The translations under genes were made by a program, and so were the position numbers. The notes beneath the pieces are model-generated. The model searched no databases. It was given only the letters and a program-made list of their open reading frames with translations, and had not been told where the DNA came from. This document shows positions 44,204 through 53,398 of a DNA stretch of 62,069 nt, piece by piece. Location: assembly GCA_022616415.1 (NCBI GenBank), contig JAKEEU010000401.1, positions 1 to 62,069 on the forward strand, written 5' to 3'. Origin of the DNA: Candidatus Zhuqueibacterota bacterium (lineage in GTDB: Bacteria; Zhuqueibacterota; Zhuqueibacteria; Zhuqueibacterales; Zhuqueibacteraceae). Numbering within the stretch: the first letter of the stretch is position 1; each line of letters begins with the position of its first letter.

Positions 44204-45283
44204 ATGACGTTTTGGATTAATGGAATTTTAAAATGCCGGCGTAAGATCATTCGCCGCCGGTTGCTGGTGCTTATATTGCCGGCGCTGTCAGGATGCTCGG
44301 CCCTCTCGGGTTGCGCCAGCCGCGATAAGCATGTTGAGTCGGCGGATTACAGCCTGATCTCGCCGCGGACTCAGGAGAAGGTTCGCGGTATTGTCACATC
44401 CGTGGTTGGCGTTACGGCGGTGGCCGACTATCGTCTTGAGTTTTTTCAACACGAGCAGGTTGAAGGGCGATTTGTGCCGGATGCCGGCAGCCCGACCGGA
44501 TATCGTTTGGCCAAGGTCGCCAATCCCGTTTTGGTTTCTAAAAAACTGCAAAAGGTCAACGGCGGGGGAATAATACTTTACCGCGACGATCGCAACACCG
44601 TGATTCTGACGTGCGAGCATATCCTCACCTCACCGGATACGCTGCGCACTTATTATCGCGACGCCAGCGGCAATGAGACGAAAGTGTTGGCCTCGCGCGG
44701 CATCAAAAAGCGGACGACCCATCACGTCATCAACCAAATCAACCAGATGCAACCCGTCGAGGTGTTGCACACCGATGCGCGCGTCGACTTGGGTTTGGTG
44801 CTCGTTGCCACTTCACCGACTTTGGGCACACCGTTTCAATACCGGATCGCCTATCAAAACGAGGTGAAATGGGGCGATCTGGCGTTTGTTTTCGGCTATC
44901 CGCGCGAGATCAAGCAACTGACCATTGGCATGATTAGCCCGGCGCCATATCCCGGCACGTTTTCTTTGGACGTGGTGGGGCGTTTCGGCTTCTCCGGCGG
45001 CCCGGTGTTCGTCGTGCGTGTCGGCGGCGAGCTGGAGCTGGCCGGCATTATTCGCGGTGTGCCGGTCAATAGACTGCAATACGTCGCACCCCCGCCGGAA
45101 GTTCCTCCGGGCCAGCCGCTCACCGCGGATGACCTCACCTTGCTCACCGCGCAAGAATACGATCAGATCGAATACGGCATGGTCTACGCCGTCGGCGCGG
45201 AGAGGATTGGGAAGTTTTTAAAAGAGAGTGCGCCCATCTTGGAGAAAAAGGGGATTTTTTTGCCGAGACATTTGGTGCCGTGA
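44204..45283 (+). CDS. Trypsin-like serine protease lipoprotein
   Basis: Protein of 359 residues from the ATG at 44204 (a TTG at 44192 is possible but adds four residues). The N-terminus ends in two tandem lipobox-like words, LSGCSALSGC, so the lipidated cysteine is C31 or C37. The catalytic triad can be placed by motif: H139 (LTCEHILTS), D195 (RVDLGLVLV), S264 (GFSGGPVF). A fold of the trypsin/HtrA type without a visible PDZ domain is likely. Envelope proteolysis or sensing is inferred; substrate unknown. Confidence 0.85.
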   Translation: MTFWINGILKCRRKIIRRRLLVLILPALSGCSALSGCASRDKHVESADYSLISPRTQEKVRGIVTSVVGVTAVADYRLEFFQHEQVEGRFVPDAGSPTGYRLAKVANPVLVSKKLQKVNGGGIILYRDDRNTVILTCEHILTSPDTLRTYYRDASGNETKVLASRGIKKRTTHHVINQINQMQPVEVLHTDARVDLGLVLVATSPTLGTPFQYRIAYQNEVKWGDLAFVFGYPREIKQLTIGMISPAPYPGTFSLDVVGRFGFSGGPVFVVRVGGELELAGIIRGVPVNRLQYVAPPPEVPPGQPLTADDLTLLTAQEYDQIEYGMVYAVGAERIGKFLKESAPILEKKGIFLPRHLVP

Positions 45284-45737
45284 GAGAGATTTGTTGCGGG
45301 ACGCCGTTACCCACGCGTTTTTCTTGCCCGAGCGAATACCCCTCGAAGTCTAATTTGACGCCGAGTCAAGTTGGTTTTCCTATTTATGGACTGCGCAGCG
45401 ATCCCGCGATTTCTTGCGAGCGAGGGGTTTTACTCTTCGTGTTCGGCCGGAACGGAGATGCAGCGCAGGCATTCATCTGATAAATCGTCTCGCTTCAAAT
45501 TTTCGGCTCGGAAAAATCTCAAAAATTTTGGTTGCTTGGATACGGAAAAAGTTCGTAAACTTTGAAGAGCGGCGGTAAGATTTTGTAAGAAGTATGCCGC
45601 GGCCAATCCATGGCAGAATTGCCGTATGAACCCGCAAAGTTAATTTAAAGGTGTACGGATTGGCAATAATACTTTTTTGCATCATTCGACCCGGTATTAT
45701 TCGCCCCAGAATTAAATAACTTTTCAAACTTCCTGTC
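45284..45737. other. Gene-free region, 454 bases
   Basis: The region between the protease and the DUF4159 gene. A 66-codon frame starting with GTG at 45280 has no family resemblance and looks accidental. No clear terminator. The promoter of the DUF4159 gene should lie in the AT-rich stretch near 45640-45735. Confidence 0.4.
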
Positions 45738-46421
45738 ATGAAACAAAGACGATTTTCATTGCTTTTGCCGCTTTGGATTTTGTTTAACGTTATCCCGCTG
45801 ATCACCTTCGGCCAGCAGCAAACCAGCAGCGCCTTTACCTTCGCGCGCCTCAAATATCACGGCGGCGGGGATTGGTACAACGATCCCTCGATCATTCCGA
45901 ATTTGCTCAAATTCATGCGGCAGCACACGACGATGAATTTGGCAACTGACGAGCAGCACGTGGAACTGATGGACGAGGCGCTGTTTGCGTATCCGGTGGT
46001 GTTTCTGACCGGCCATGGAAAAATCACTTTTTCGGCGGAAGAAGCGCGGCATTTGCGGGAGTATCTGCTCGGCGGCGGCTTTCTTTACGCGGACGACGAT
46101 TACGGCATGGACAAATTCTTTCGCGAGGAGATGAAAAAAGTTTTTCCGGACAAGCAGTGGGTGGAGATTCCATTTAATCATCCGATCTATCATTGCCATT
46201 TTGATTTTCCCAACGGCGTGCCGAAAACCCACGAACACGACGGTCGCCCGCCAAAGACATTCGGCCTTTTTCACGAAGGGCGAATGATTGCCTACTACAC
46301 GTGGGAAACCAATATCTCCGACGGCTGGGCCGATCCGGACGTTCACGGCGATCCGCCCGAGGTGCGCGAAAAGGCGCTGCAAATGGGAACGAATATCGTG
46401 GTGTTTGCGTTGACACAGTAG
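45738..46421 (+). CDS. DUF4159 domain protein
   Basis: Exported protein of 227 residues. The signal peptide (about 1-25, LPLWILFNVIPLITFGQQ) is followed by the DUF4159 pattern FTFARLKYHGGGDWYNDPSI, PVVFLTGHGKITFSAEEARH, LREYLLGGGFLYADDDYGMD, and PFNHPIYHCHFDF. The fold resembles a glutamine-amidotransferase-like Rossmann fold. These proteins usually occur with MoxR/DUF58/Bat or DUF4175 genes. Here DUF4175 lies 1 kb downstream after two inserted genes. Enzymatic activity is not evident. Confidence 0.9.
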   Translation: MKQRRFSLLLPLWILFNVIPLITFGQQQTSSAFTFARLKYHGGGDWYNDPSIIPNLLKFMRQHTTMNLATDEQHVELMDEALFAYPVVFLTGHGKITFSAEEARHLREYLLGGGFLYADDDYGMDKFFREEMKKVFPDKQWVEIPFNHPIYHCHFDFPNGVPKTHEHDGRPPKTFGLFHEGRMIAYYTWETNISDGWADPDVHGDPPEVREKALQMGTNIVVFALTQ

Positions 46422-46476
46422 GTAGGCGGCTGATTGCTAGTCGCTTGTTGCTCAATATTAACTTATGAGGTGTGAG

Positions 46477-46893
46477 ATGGGAAAAATTGTTGAAACGATT
46501 AAAGTCGTTAATCTTGACGATGAATCTTTGGCAAAAAAGGGATTTATCACGCCTGATCAAATCCGAAGCATCGAAACCGAAGTCCTCATTGATACCGGCG
46601 CAACGTTTCTTTGTCTTCGTAAGAGCGTGATTGAAGAATTGCAGCTTACTCCTGTCGAACAGAAAACTGTGCGAACGTCAAACGGCTCTGTAAGCAGGAC
46701 GTTTTACTCGCCCGTGAAGATTTATCTTCGCGATCGCTATGCAGTGGTTTATGTTTCGGAGATTCCGGATGATTGCCCGAATTTACTTGGTCAAATTCCC
46801 TTGCAGAGCATGGATTGGGTGATCGATCCCAGAAACGAAAAACTAATCGGCAACCCGGCGCATGGCGGAGAATGGGTGTTGGAGGAGTATTAA
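46477..46893 (+). CDS. Retropepsin-like aspartic protease domain protein
   Basis: Protein of 138 residues (ATG at 46477; an ATG at 46465 is also in frame). The active-site motif LIDTGATFLC gives the catalytic Asp at residue 39 of the shorter form, and the downstream NLLGQIPLQSMDWVID matches the second conserved Leu-Gly segment. Single-domain bacterial proteases of this type act as dimers. It is followed by a gene that I do not recognise. Its insertion between DUF4159 and DUF4175 is unusual. Confidence 0.82.
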   Translation: MGKIVETIKVVNLDDESLAKKGFITPDQIRSIETEVLIDTGATFLCLRKSVIEELQLTPVEQKTVRTSNGSVSRTFYSPVKIYLRDRYAVVYVSEIPDDCPNLLGQIPLQSMDWVIDPRNEKLIGNPAHGGEWVLEEY

Positions 46894-46946
46894 CAAGATA
46901 GCTGTTGGTTGATCTGTATTAACCACAACATAGAAAGGAAGTCTTT

Positions 46947-47372
46947 GTGCTCGAAACCGTAGATGGGAAACGCATTAATAAGGTTGCGCACGCTGATGCT
47001 TTTGAGCGACTGTTAAACCAACTTGGTACAGAGCGCACAGAAGCGGTTCGCCGTGATTTAAATCGGATCATTGACGAACTTCCGTCTGATCGCAATACCG
47101 GTTATCGTACGTTTAGCAGTTCGTACCTTGGCTCACAGCTAACACCGTGGCCGCACCCTCTGTCAAATCTTTATGACGTGGCGTGGGAGCTTGAGGGACC
47201 GAATGCAAATGAGGACGCTGTTCAGGAGCGCGCAGCACTATTTTTCGGACAGTTTGTTTGGGAATGCATCATGAACAGAGAGGAACACTGGGTGTTCTAT
47301 GATCCCAACATTGATCCCAGGTATCCCAATCGTGAAATTACCGGCAAAGTCTACTTCGAGCGCGGCAGCTAA
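46947..47372 (+). CDS. Hypothetical protein next to the aspartic protease
   Basis: Protein of 141 residues starting with GTG at 46947 (SD AAAGGAAG). The N-terminal part (FERLLNQLGTERTEAVRRDL, NRIIDELPSDR) is helical; the second half has PWPHPLSNLYDVAWELE, AALFFGQFVWECIMNREEHW and ends NREITGKVYFERGS. No family is recognised. Gene order and spacing (53 bases) suggest that it works with the protease gene. Confidence 0.7.
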   Translation: MLETVDGKRINKVAHADAFERLLNQLGTERTEAVRRDLNRIIDELPSDRNTGYRTFSSSYLGSQLTPWPHPLSNLYDVAWELEGPNANEDAVQERAALFFGQFVWECIMNREEHWVFYDPNIDPRYPNREITGKVYFERGS

Positions 47373-47439
47373 CCTCAGTTTGAGTTTCGCTGTGATTACG
47401 GTACGAATCATACAGTTTTTCTAAAACGACGTAAACAAA

Positions 47440-50400
47440 ATGCCTTCCGAATTATACGACCAACTCCTCGCCCGCCTGCGCCGCCTTCGCAGCCAAGATC
47501 GATTGCACAAGTGGCTGGCGGCATGGGGGCTGTTTCTCATCATCGTCGCTGCGCTCGGGATCATCTTGCCGGTGTTTGCGCATTTCGCGGCGCCGAGTCC
47601 AGGCATGCGTTGGACGCTTTCGCTTGCGGGATTGCTCGGTTTGCTGCTGCTGTTGGCGCGATATGTTTTGCAGCAGCCGCTTTCCTGGTTCCTGCGGCCA
47701 AATTCTCCTTCCGAAATCGATCTCGCCTTGCGCGTGGGCAAGGCGCATCCGGAAGTGAAGGACCGGTTTGCGAATGCGTTGCAAGTTTATCACGAAGCGC
47801 AGCAAAATGGCCACGACAGCGAAATCACTCGCGCGCTTGCCAGCGCAGCGCTCAATGAGGCTTACCAAACGATCGCACCAGTTGACTTTTCGCAAGTGGT
47901 CGATCGTCGCACGCCGCGTCAGCGTTTGCTCGCTGCCGGTGTGGCTATTGTTATTGCCCTGGCGATTTGGGGAATGGCGCCGAATTTTATGGCGCAAGGC
48001 GCGGCATTTTTGCTCGCGCCGGATCGCACGCCGGCATATCTCGCTCTGCGCTTCGACGTGACGCCCGGTGACACTGAGATTATCAAAGGCCAAAGCTTGC
48101 GCATTGTGGCGCGCGCCAATCAGCCGACGGCCGACGATGCCAAGATCGAATGGCGGCAGGCGGATGGCCGCGCCGTCGAAGAGGCGAAAATGTCGCGCGC
48201 GCTCGTTGGCGGCGCAACGGAATTTGCCCAAAATTTGGAAAATATTCGCGAAGCTTTTTCCTATTGCGTGCATCTCGGCAAAGAGGCCAGCCGCTGGTAT
48301 AACGTGAACGTGATCGAGCCGCCGATGGTGCGCTCGTTACGCGTCACCGTCGATTTTCCGAGCTACACTAATCGCCCGCCGCTGGAACTAGACGAAAATC
48401 TCGGCGATATTCTCGCGCTGCCCGGCTCGGCGGTCTCGGTGCGCGTGCGGCCGAACAAGCCGGTGGAAGAAGTGCAATTGCTTTTCAGCAGCGGTGAGAG
48501 CAAAACGCTGGTTCACGAAAGCACCGACGATTTTCGCGGCGAATTCACGGTGCGCCAACAGGGGACGTATCAATTTGCCTTGAAAGATCAGAAAGGATTG
48601 GCGAACCCGGATGCGATTCAATATCGCATTGAATTGGAAACCGACCAGGCGCCGGCGGTGCGAATTGCCTTTCCCGGACAAGATGTCGATCTGGATGAGA
48701 GCATGCGCGTGCCGTTGGTGATCGAAGGCGATGATGATTATGGTTTTTCTAAATTACAGATCGTTTACGAAGTTCTCGAAAGCGGCGCGCCGGAGGGAAA
48801 GCGCGCGATGATGCCGCTGCCGATTTCCGATAAAAGCAGCCGCGCCTTTCGCGAGCAGCCGGTGTGGGATTTGGCGCAGCTCGATCTGCAGCCGGAAGAC
48901 GTGGTGCGCTATTACGCCGAAGTTTTCGACAATGACGTGATCTCCGGCCCAAAGTCCGGCCGCAGCCAGATTTTCCATCTGCGCTTCCCGTCGATCTACG
49001 AAATGTATCAGGAAATTGCCGGCGCGCAGGAAGAGGCCTCGCAGGATTTGCAGGCAATGTACGAACAGGCGAAAAAGACCAAAGAACAGGTCGATCAGCT
49101 CGTGCAGGAAATGAAAAAAGATCCCAATCTCAATTGGGAACAAAAGCAGAAGCTCAACGAGAGCGCCGGCGCCACGCAAAAGATGCAGGAGCAGATTCAG
49201 CAAATTCAGCAGCGGCTGGAAGAAATGGTCGACAGCATGGAGCGCAATGATTTGCTCAGCATGCAGACGCTGGAAAAATATCTCGAGCTGCAAAAGCTCA
49301 TGCAGGAAATGAAATCGCCGGAGCTGCAAAAAGCTTTGGAAGAAATGCAAAAGGCGATGCAGAATCTCGATCCGGAGAAGCTGGAAGAAGCGATGAAAAA
49401 TTTCCAGTTCTCGCAAGACGAGTTTCTCAAGAGCATCGAGCGCACGATCAATTTGCTGAAGCAGGTGCAGGCCGAGCAAAAGCTCGACGAGGCGATCAAG
49501 AAAACCGAAGATTTGCTCAAGCGCCAGGAAGAAGTCAATCAGGAGGCGGCGAAGAAGCCGCCGCCGGACAAGCGCGAGGAGCTGGCGGAAAAAGAAACCG
49601 GCATGAAGGAAGACGCCAAGTCCTTGCAAAAGTCGATGGAGGATTTGAGCAAGCTGATGCAGCAACTGCCGCAAGCGCCGTCCGAGAAAATCGACGCGGC
49701 GGCGCAGATGATGAATTCTCCTGACATGGCCGGCGAGATGCAGCAAATGGCGAGCAAGATGCAGCAGGGCCAGATGTCGCAGGCGCAACAAAGCGGCCAG
49801 CGCATCGCCAGCACGCTGCAGCAGATGCAGCAATCCCTGCAGGGCGCGCAAAAAGAGATGCGCGAAAGCCATCGCCGTGAAGTGATGCAGGCGCTGCAGC
49901 GCAGCTCGAACGATCTATTGCAGCTCTCCAAGCAACAGGAGCAATTGCGCCAACAAACGAGCGGCATGAATCCGAATTCGCCGCAGCTCAATCAGAACGC
50001 CGACCGGCAGCAGGAATTGGCTTCCGGTTTGCAACGCGTGGCGGAGCAGCTTTATCAGCTTTCGCAAAAGAGCTTTGCGGTGACGCCGGAGGTGGCGCGC
50101 GCGATGGGGCAAGCAATGAACAACATGCAAGAAGCGCTCAATGAGATGGAGCAGCGCAACAGCCAGACCGCGGGTGAGCGACAGGGCGAGGCGATGCGTG
50201 GCCTCGATCAAGCAGTTGCGGGGTTGCGGCAGTCCATGCAGCAAGGCGCCGGTATGTCGATGGCGATGGGTTTCGAGCAATTCATGCAGCGCTTACTCGG
50301 CATGTCCGGCAAGCAGCAGGGCATCAATCAGGAAACGCAGCAGCTCGGCGAGCAAGGCATGAATGCGATGCAGCAGCAGGCGGCGATGTCGCGTCTGGCA

Positions 50401-50835
50401 GCGGAACAAGCGGCGGTGAAAAAGAGCCTCGAGCAGCTCATGCAGGAGTTTGGCCAGCGCGGCGAGATTCTCGGCCGGCTCGATCAAACCGCGAAGGATA
50501 TGGATGACGTCGTCAAGGATTTACAACAGAACCGCGCCGGCCGGCCGACCATCGAACGGCAACAGCGGATTTTGTCGCGGTTGCTCGATGCGCAACGCTC
50601 GATGAAAGAGCGTGATTTTAGCAAAGAGCGGGAAGCGCAAGCGGGCAAAACTTATCGCGCCATCGATCCCGGCAGCCTGCCGGCGGATCTTGGTGAGAAG
50701 AAGAGCCGCCTGTACGAAGATTTGTTGCGCGCCCTGCGCGAGAATTACACGCGAGATTACAAAGATTTGATCCAACGCTATTTTGATGCGCTGGCGAAAG
50801 AGCAGCAAAAGGGCGAAGCGAAAGTGGACAACTGA
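47440..50835 (+). CDS. DUF4175 family membrane protein
   Basis: Protein of 1131 residues. Three membrane spans sit in the N-terminal 190 residues (for example LHKWLAAWGLFLIIVAALGI, LSLAGLLGLLLLLARYVL, LLAAGVAIVIALAIW). A periplasmic beta region follows to about 520 (DVTPGDTEIIKGQSLRIVAR). The remaining 600 residues are long coiled coils, very rich in Gln, Met, Glu and Lys, with the conserved start EMYQEIAGAQEEASQDLQAM. DUF4175 proteins accompany MoxR/DUF58/DUF4159 genes and are thought to be large scaffolds (family knowledge). The TPR gene follows 11 bases later. Confidence 0.92.
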   Translation: MPSELYDQLLARLRRLRSQDRLHKWLAAWGLFLIIVAALGIILPVFAHFAAPSPGMRWTLSLAGLLGLLLLLARYVLQQPLSWFLRPNSPSEIDLALRVGKAHPEVKDRFANALQVYHEAQQNGHDSEITRALASAALNEAYQTIAPVDFSQVVDRRTPRQRLLAAGVAIVIALAIWGMAPNFMAQGAAFLLAPDRTPAYLALRFDVTPGDTEIIKGQSLRIVARANQPTADDAKIEWRQADGRAVEEAKMSRALVGGATEFAQNLENIREAFSYCVHLGKEASRWYNVNVIEPPMVRSLRVTVDFPSYTNRPPLELDENLGDILALPGSAVSVRVRPNKPVEEVQLLFSSGESKTLVHESTDDFRGEFTVRQQGTYQFALKDQKGLANPDAIQYRIELETDQAPAVRIAFPGQDVDLDESMRVPLVIEGDDDYGFSKLQIVYEVLESGAPEGKRAMMPLPISDKSSRAFREQPVWDLAQLDLQPEDVVRYYAEVFDNDVISGPKSGRSQIFHLRFPSIYEMYQEIAGAQEEASQDLQAMYEQAKKTKEQVDQLVQEMKKDPNLNWEQKQKLNESAGATQKMQEQIQQIQQRLEEMVDSMERNDLLSMQTLEKYLELQKLMQEMKSPELQKALEEMQKAMQNLDPEKLEEAMKNFQFSQDEFLKSIERTINLLKQVQAEQKLDEAIKKTEDLLKRQEEVNQEAAKKPPPDKREELAEKETGMKEDAKSLQKSMEDLSKLMQQLPQAPSEKIDAAAQMMNSPDMAGEMQQMASKMQQGQMSQAQQSGQRIASTLQQMQQSLQGAQKEMRESHRREVMQALQRSSNDLLQLSKQQEQLRQQTSGMNPNSPQLNQNADRQQELASGLQRVAEQLYQLSQKSFAVTPEVARAMGQAMNNMQEALNEMEQRNSQTAGERQGEAMRGLDQAVAGLRQSMQQGAGMSMAMGFEQFMQRLLGMSGKQQGINQETQQLGEQGMNAMQQQAAMSRLAAEQAAVKKSLEQLMQEFGQRGEILGRLDQTAKDMDDVVKDLQQNRAGRPTIERQQRILSRLLDAQRSMKERDFSKEREAQAGKTYRAIDPGSLPADLGEKKSRLYEDLLRALRENYTRDYKDLIQRYFDALAKEQQKGEAKVDN

Positions 50836-50846
50836 TAAGGAATCCA

Positions 50847-52814
50847 ATGGGCAAAGAAGAAAAGGCGACCAAGTCATTGCGGAGCAAATCTCAGAAAAAA
50901 ACCACGAATTTTATGCCATCAACGGATAGATTAAGACCAACGGATAAAATCATCCGTTGGTCTTCATCTATCCGTTGGGGAGTTCATTGCTTTTGTTTCT
51001 TTTGGCTTATTGCTGTGATGGCAGGATATGGCCAAACGCCGCAACAAAACGCGGCGCGGTTGCGGTTGGCGCAGGATTTTGAGCGGATGGGGCAATTCGA
51101 CCGCGCCGTTGATATTTATGCCGCGCTGTTCAACGCCGATCCGCGCAACGGCGGCTATTATTTCGGCCTCAAGCGCGCGCTGTTGCAATTGCGGCGCTAC
51201 GACGAGCTGGTTGCCGTCATCAACCGCCGGCTGGAATTTATCGACGACATCAATGCGCGCGTCGATCTCGCCGACGTCGATTTCAAGCGCGGCCAGACGG
51301 CGAAGGCGCACACCGCGTGGCAGGAGCTTTTGCAGCGCTACCCGCACGCCGGAACGTACGGCCTCGTCGCCAACGCGCTCGTGGAAAATCGCGTCTATGA
51401 TGAAGCATTGCAGATTTATTTGCAGGGGCGGCAAAAATTGAATACCTCCTCGTTGTTCATGATAGAGCTCGCCAATCTTTATGCGTTGCGTTTGAATTAC
51501 AGTGCTGCCACCGCGGAATACTTGCGCTATCTTGAAACCAATCCGCGCCAATTTCCTTTCGTGCAGAGCAAACTTATGGAGATGGCGCGGGACGACGATA
51601 AGAATCTCGAGACGGTGACCAAGGCCATCGAGCAGGCGTTGCTGCAATCGTCGCAGCCGCAGTCGTTGCACCGTTTGCTGGCGGGTCTTTTCATGCAAGG
51701 CAAAAAATACGACCGCGCGCTGCAAGCTTACCAAACGCTCGAGCGCCTCAGTGTCGCTGTCGACAAAGCGAACGTTGGCAGCGAGATTTTCAATTATGCC
51801 GAACAGGCGCGCAACGCCGGCGCTTTCGCGTTTGCGGAACAGGCCTTTCTGATTATCGTGCGAGAAATGCCAGGCTCGCCATATTGGCTTCCCGCACAAT
51901 TCGGATTGGGACAAAGCTTGCAAGCGCAGGGCAAATACACCGAGGCGCAGACGGCATTTGCAGCCGTTGTCGAAAAAGCCGCGAGCGGCCGCAACCCGTG
52001 GGCGCTGCGCGGTTTGCTCGCGCAGGGCGAAATTCTCGCGGATCATTTGCACGAGGTGAGAGGCGCAATTGCGATTTTCATGCAGATTTACGAGCGCTTC
52101 GCGCAATTCGGCGGCAACGAGCGTCTCGAAGCGCTTTTCCGCCTCGGCGATTGCCATCTCGCGTTGGGTGAGGTGCGACAAGCGACCGACTGGTACGAAA
52201 AAGCAAGGCAGTTGGGCCGCAACACTCAACTCATCATCGACAAAGTCAATTATCGCGAAGCGCGGCTGGCATTTTTTCAAGGCAGTTTTGGCGTGGCAAA
52301 AAATTTGTTGGAATCCATCGCGCAAGCGCGGCCCGATGAAAATGCGAGAGAGACCGAAAGCATGGTCAACGACGCGCTCGAGTTGTTGCTCCTGCTCGAT
52401 GCGAATGTGGCGGATTCTGCCGGCGCGCTGTTGAGTTATGCGCATGCCGAGTATGCGGCAATACAGAACAAGCAGCCGGCTGCCATCGATACTTTGGAAA
52501 GCCTGCTCAAGCGTTTTCCGCAAGCGACAATCTCGCCGCAGGCGTTGTTCAATCTGGGCAATCTGTACGCCAGCCAGCAAAAATTCGATGTCGCTATCGA
52601 ACGCCTGCAAAAAATTCTAGCACAATATCCGGAGAGCGTCGTTGGCGACCGCGCGCTCTTTCGGCTCGCCGAAATTCATGAAACGGGATTGCGTGATTCG
52701 AGGAAAGCGCAAACGCTGTACGAGCAACTTTTGAAAGACTATTCGCAAAGCTTGTATTTGGAAGAAGCGCGGCGGCGGGCGCGGGAACTGGCCGAGAAGA
52801 ATAAGTCGTCATAG
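50847..52814 (+). CDS. Large TPR-repeat protein of the DUF4175 operon
   Basis: Protein of 655 residues. The ATG at 50847 has a TAAGGAA site. Residues 24-44 are encoded by a palindromic repeat (50920-50977), followed by a hydrophobic stretch (VHCFCFFWLIAVMAGYGQ) that looks like a signal peptide. TPR units run through the rest (LAQDFERMGQFDRAVDIYAA, LYALRLNYSAATAEYLRYLE, FNLGNLYASQQKFDVAIERL). A start after the repeat would leave the signal peptide without a start codon, so I keep the first ATG. It is probably exported and acts with DUF4175. Confidence 0.85.
   Translation: MGKEEKATKSLRSKSQKKTTNFMPSTDRLRPTDKIIRWSSSIRWGVHCFCFFWLIAVMAGYGQTPQQNAARLRLAQDFERMGQFDRAVDIYAALFNADPRNGGYYFGLKRALLQLRRYDELVAVINRRLEFIDDINARVDLADVDFKRGQTAKAHTAWQELLQRYPHAGTYGLVANALVENRVYDEALQIYLQGRQKLNTSSLFMIELANLYALRLNYSAATAEYLRYLETNPRQFPFVQSKLMEMARDDDKNLETVTKAIEQALLQSSQPQSLHRLLAGLFMQGKKYDRALQAYQTLERLSVAVDKANVGSEIFNYAEQARNAGAFAFAEQAFLIIVREMPGSPYWLPAQFGLGQSLQAQGKYTEAQTAFAAVVEKAASGRNPWALRGLLAQGEILADHLHEVRGAIAIFMQIYERFAQFGGNERLEALFRLGDCHLALGEVRQATDWYEKARQLGRNTQLIIDKVNYREARLAFFQGSFGVAKNLLESIAQARPDENARETESMVNDALELLLLLDANVADSAGALLSYAHAEYAAIQNKQPAAIDTLESLLKRFPQATISPQALFNLGNLYASQQKFDVAIERLQKILAQYPESVVGDRALFRLAEIHETGLRDSRKAQTLYEQLLKDYSQSLYLEEARRRARELAEKNKSS
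50920..50977. repeat. CCAACGGAT palindrome family, copy 3 (inside a gene)
   Basis: Arms CAACGGATAGATTAAGACCA and ACGGAT pair with ATCCGT and TGGTCTTCATCTATCCGTTG, a stem of about 24 base pairs with one TA/TC mismatch and a short AAAATC loop. It is complete in this copy and sits in the coding frame of the TPR protein. Confidence 0.85.
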
Positions 52815-52942
52815 TCTGGCCGGTTCAACTACAGAAAGTGTTTAGTAGAATGTCATTGTTGTTTTTGTGGATAAATTTGCTTATTTTTGCTGGTAATACA
52901 AAAAGCATTGCTATATCAGATTTCACCAACTCGGCGTAAAAA

Positions 52943-53398
52943 ATGCAATTTGCAACGCAATTTTTGCCGCCTTCAGCGTTGGCCAACGACATCGCAGTCG
53001 TCGCTCGACGCAATGGCAAAACCGCCCCGGCTTATTTAAAGGCGAAAATGGTGGAGGCGTTGATGGCAGATATCGCCACGGATATTCTTTCGCACGCCGA
53101 TTTTTCATCAGACAGGCAGGTTGAAAAAGCTTTGCAAAGTGTGCGAGAGCTTTCCGACGAGCTTATTCGGGCGATTGCTCGATTTCGTTACGACTCCAGG
53201 CGGCGCCGTCTTGTGCATAAGCTCCGCCATGCCAACACGGAAGGTGCGCTGACCGCCACTGAGATGGATGTTTTTAGCGCATTGGCCGGCAAGGAACATG
53301 ATTTTTCCATTGTGAAAGCAATCGCGCTATTGGAAGCCCGTCGCCGCGGGTTGAAAATCCGGCTTCTCCCCAGCGGCACCTCAGTCGCGCGGGCATAA
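52943..53398 (+). CDS. Hypothetical protein overlapping an HNH nuclease gene
   Basis: Protein of 151 residues, mostly helical (LKAKMVEALMADIATDILSH, KALQSVRELSDELIRAIARF), with a basic segment RYDSRRRRLVHKLRHANTEG and a basic C-terminal end RRRGLKIRLLPSG. I do not recognise it. Its stop shares one base with the ATG of the HNH gene (TAATG), as in co-translated pairs. It could be a DNA-binding partner or regulator of that nuclease (inference). Confidence 0.7.
   Translation: MQFATQFLPPSALANDIAVVARRNGKTAPAYLKAKMVEALMADIATDILSHADFSSDRQVEKALQSVRELSDELIRAIARFRYDSRRRRLVHKLRHANTEGALTATEMDVFSALAGKEHDFSIVKAIALLEARRRGLKIRLLPSGTSVARA

Noticed and set aside
45280..45480. 66-codon frame starting GTG after the serine protease.
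   Set aside because: The start overlaps the stop of the protease gene without a ribosome-binding site, and there is no recognisable domain.
48754..49872. 372-codon minus-strand frame rich in Leu and His opposite DUF4175.
   Set aside because: It is the complement of the Gln/Glu/Lys-rich coiled-coil coding region, and not a membrane protein.
50964..52610. 548-codon minus-strand frame opposite the TPR gene.
   Set aside because: Mirror of the strongly biased codon use of the sense gene; no protein family resemblance.
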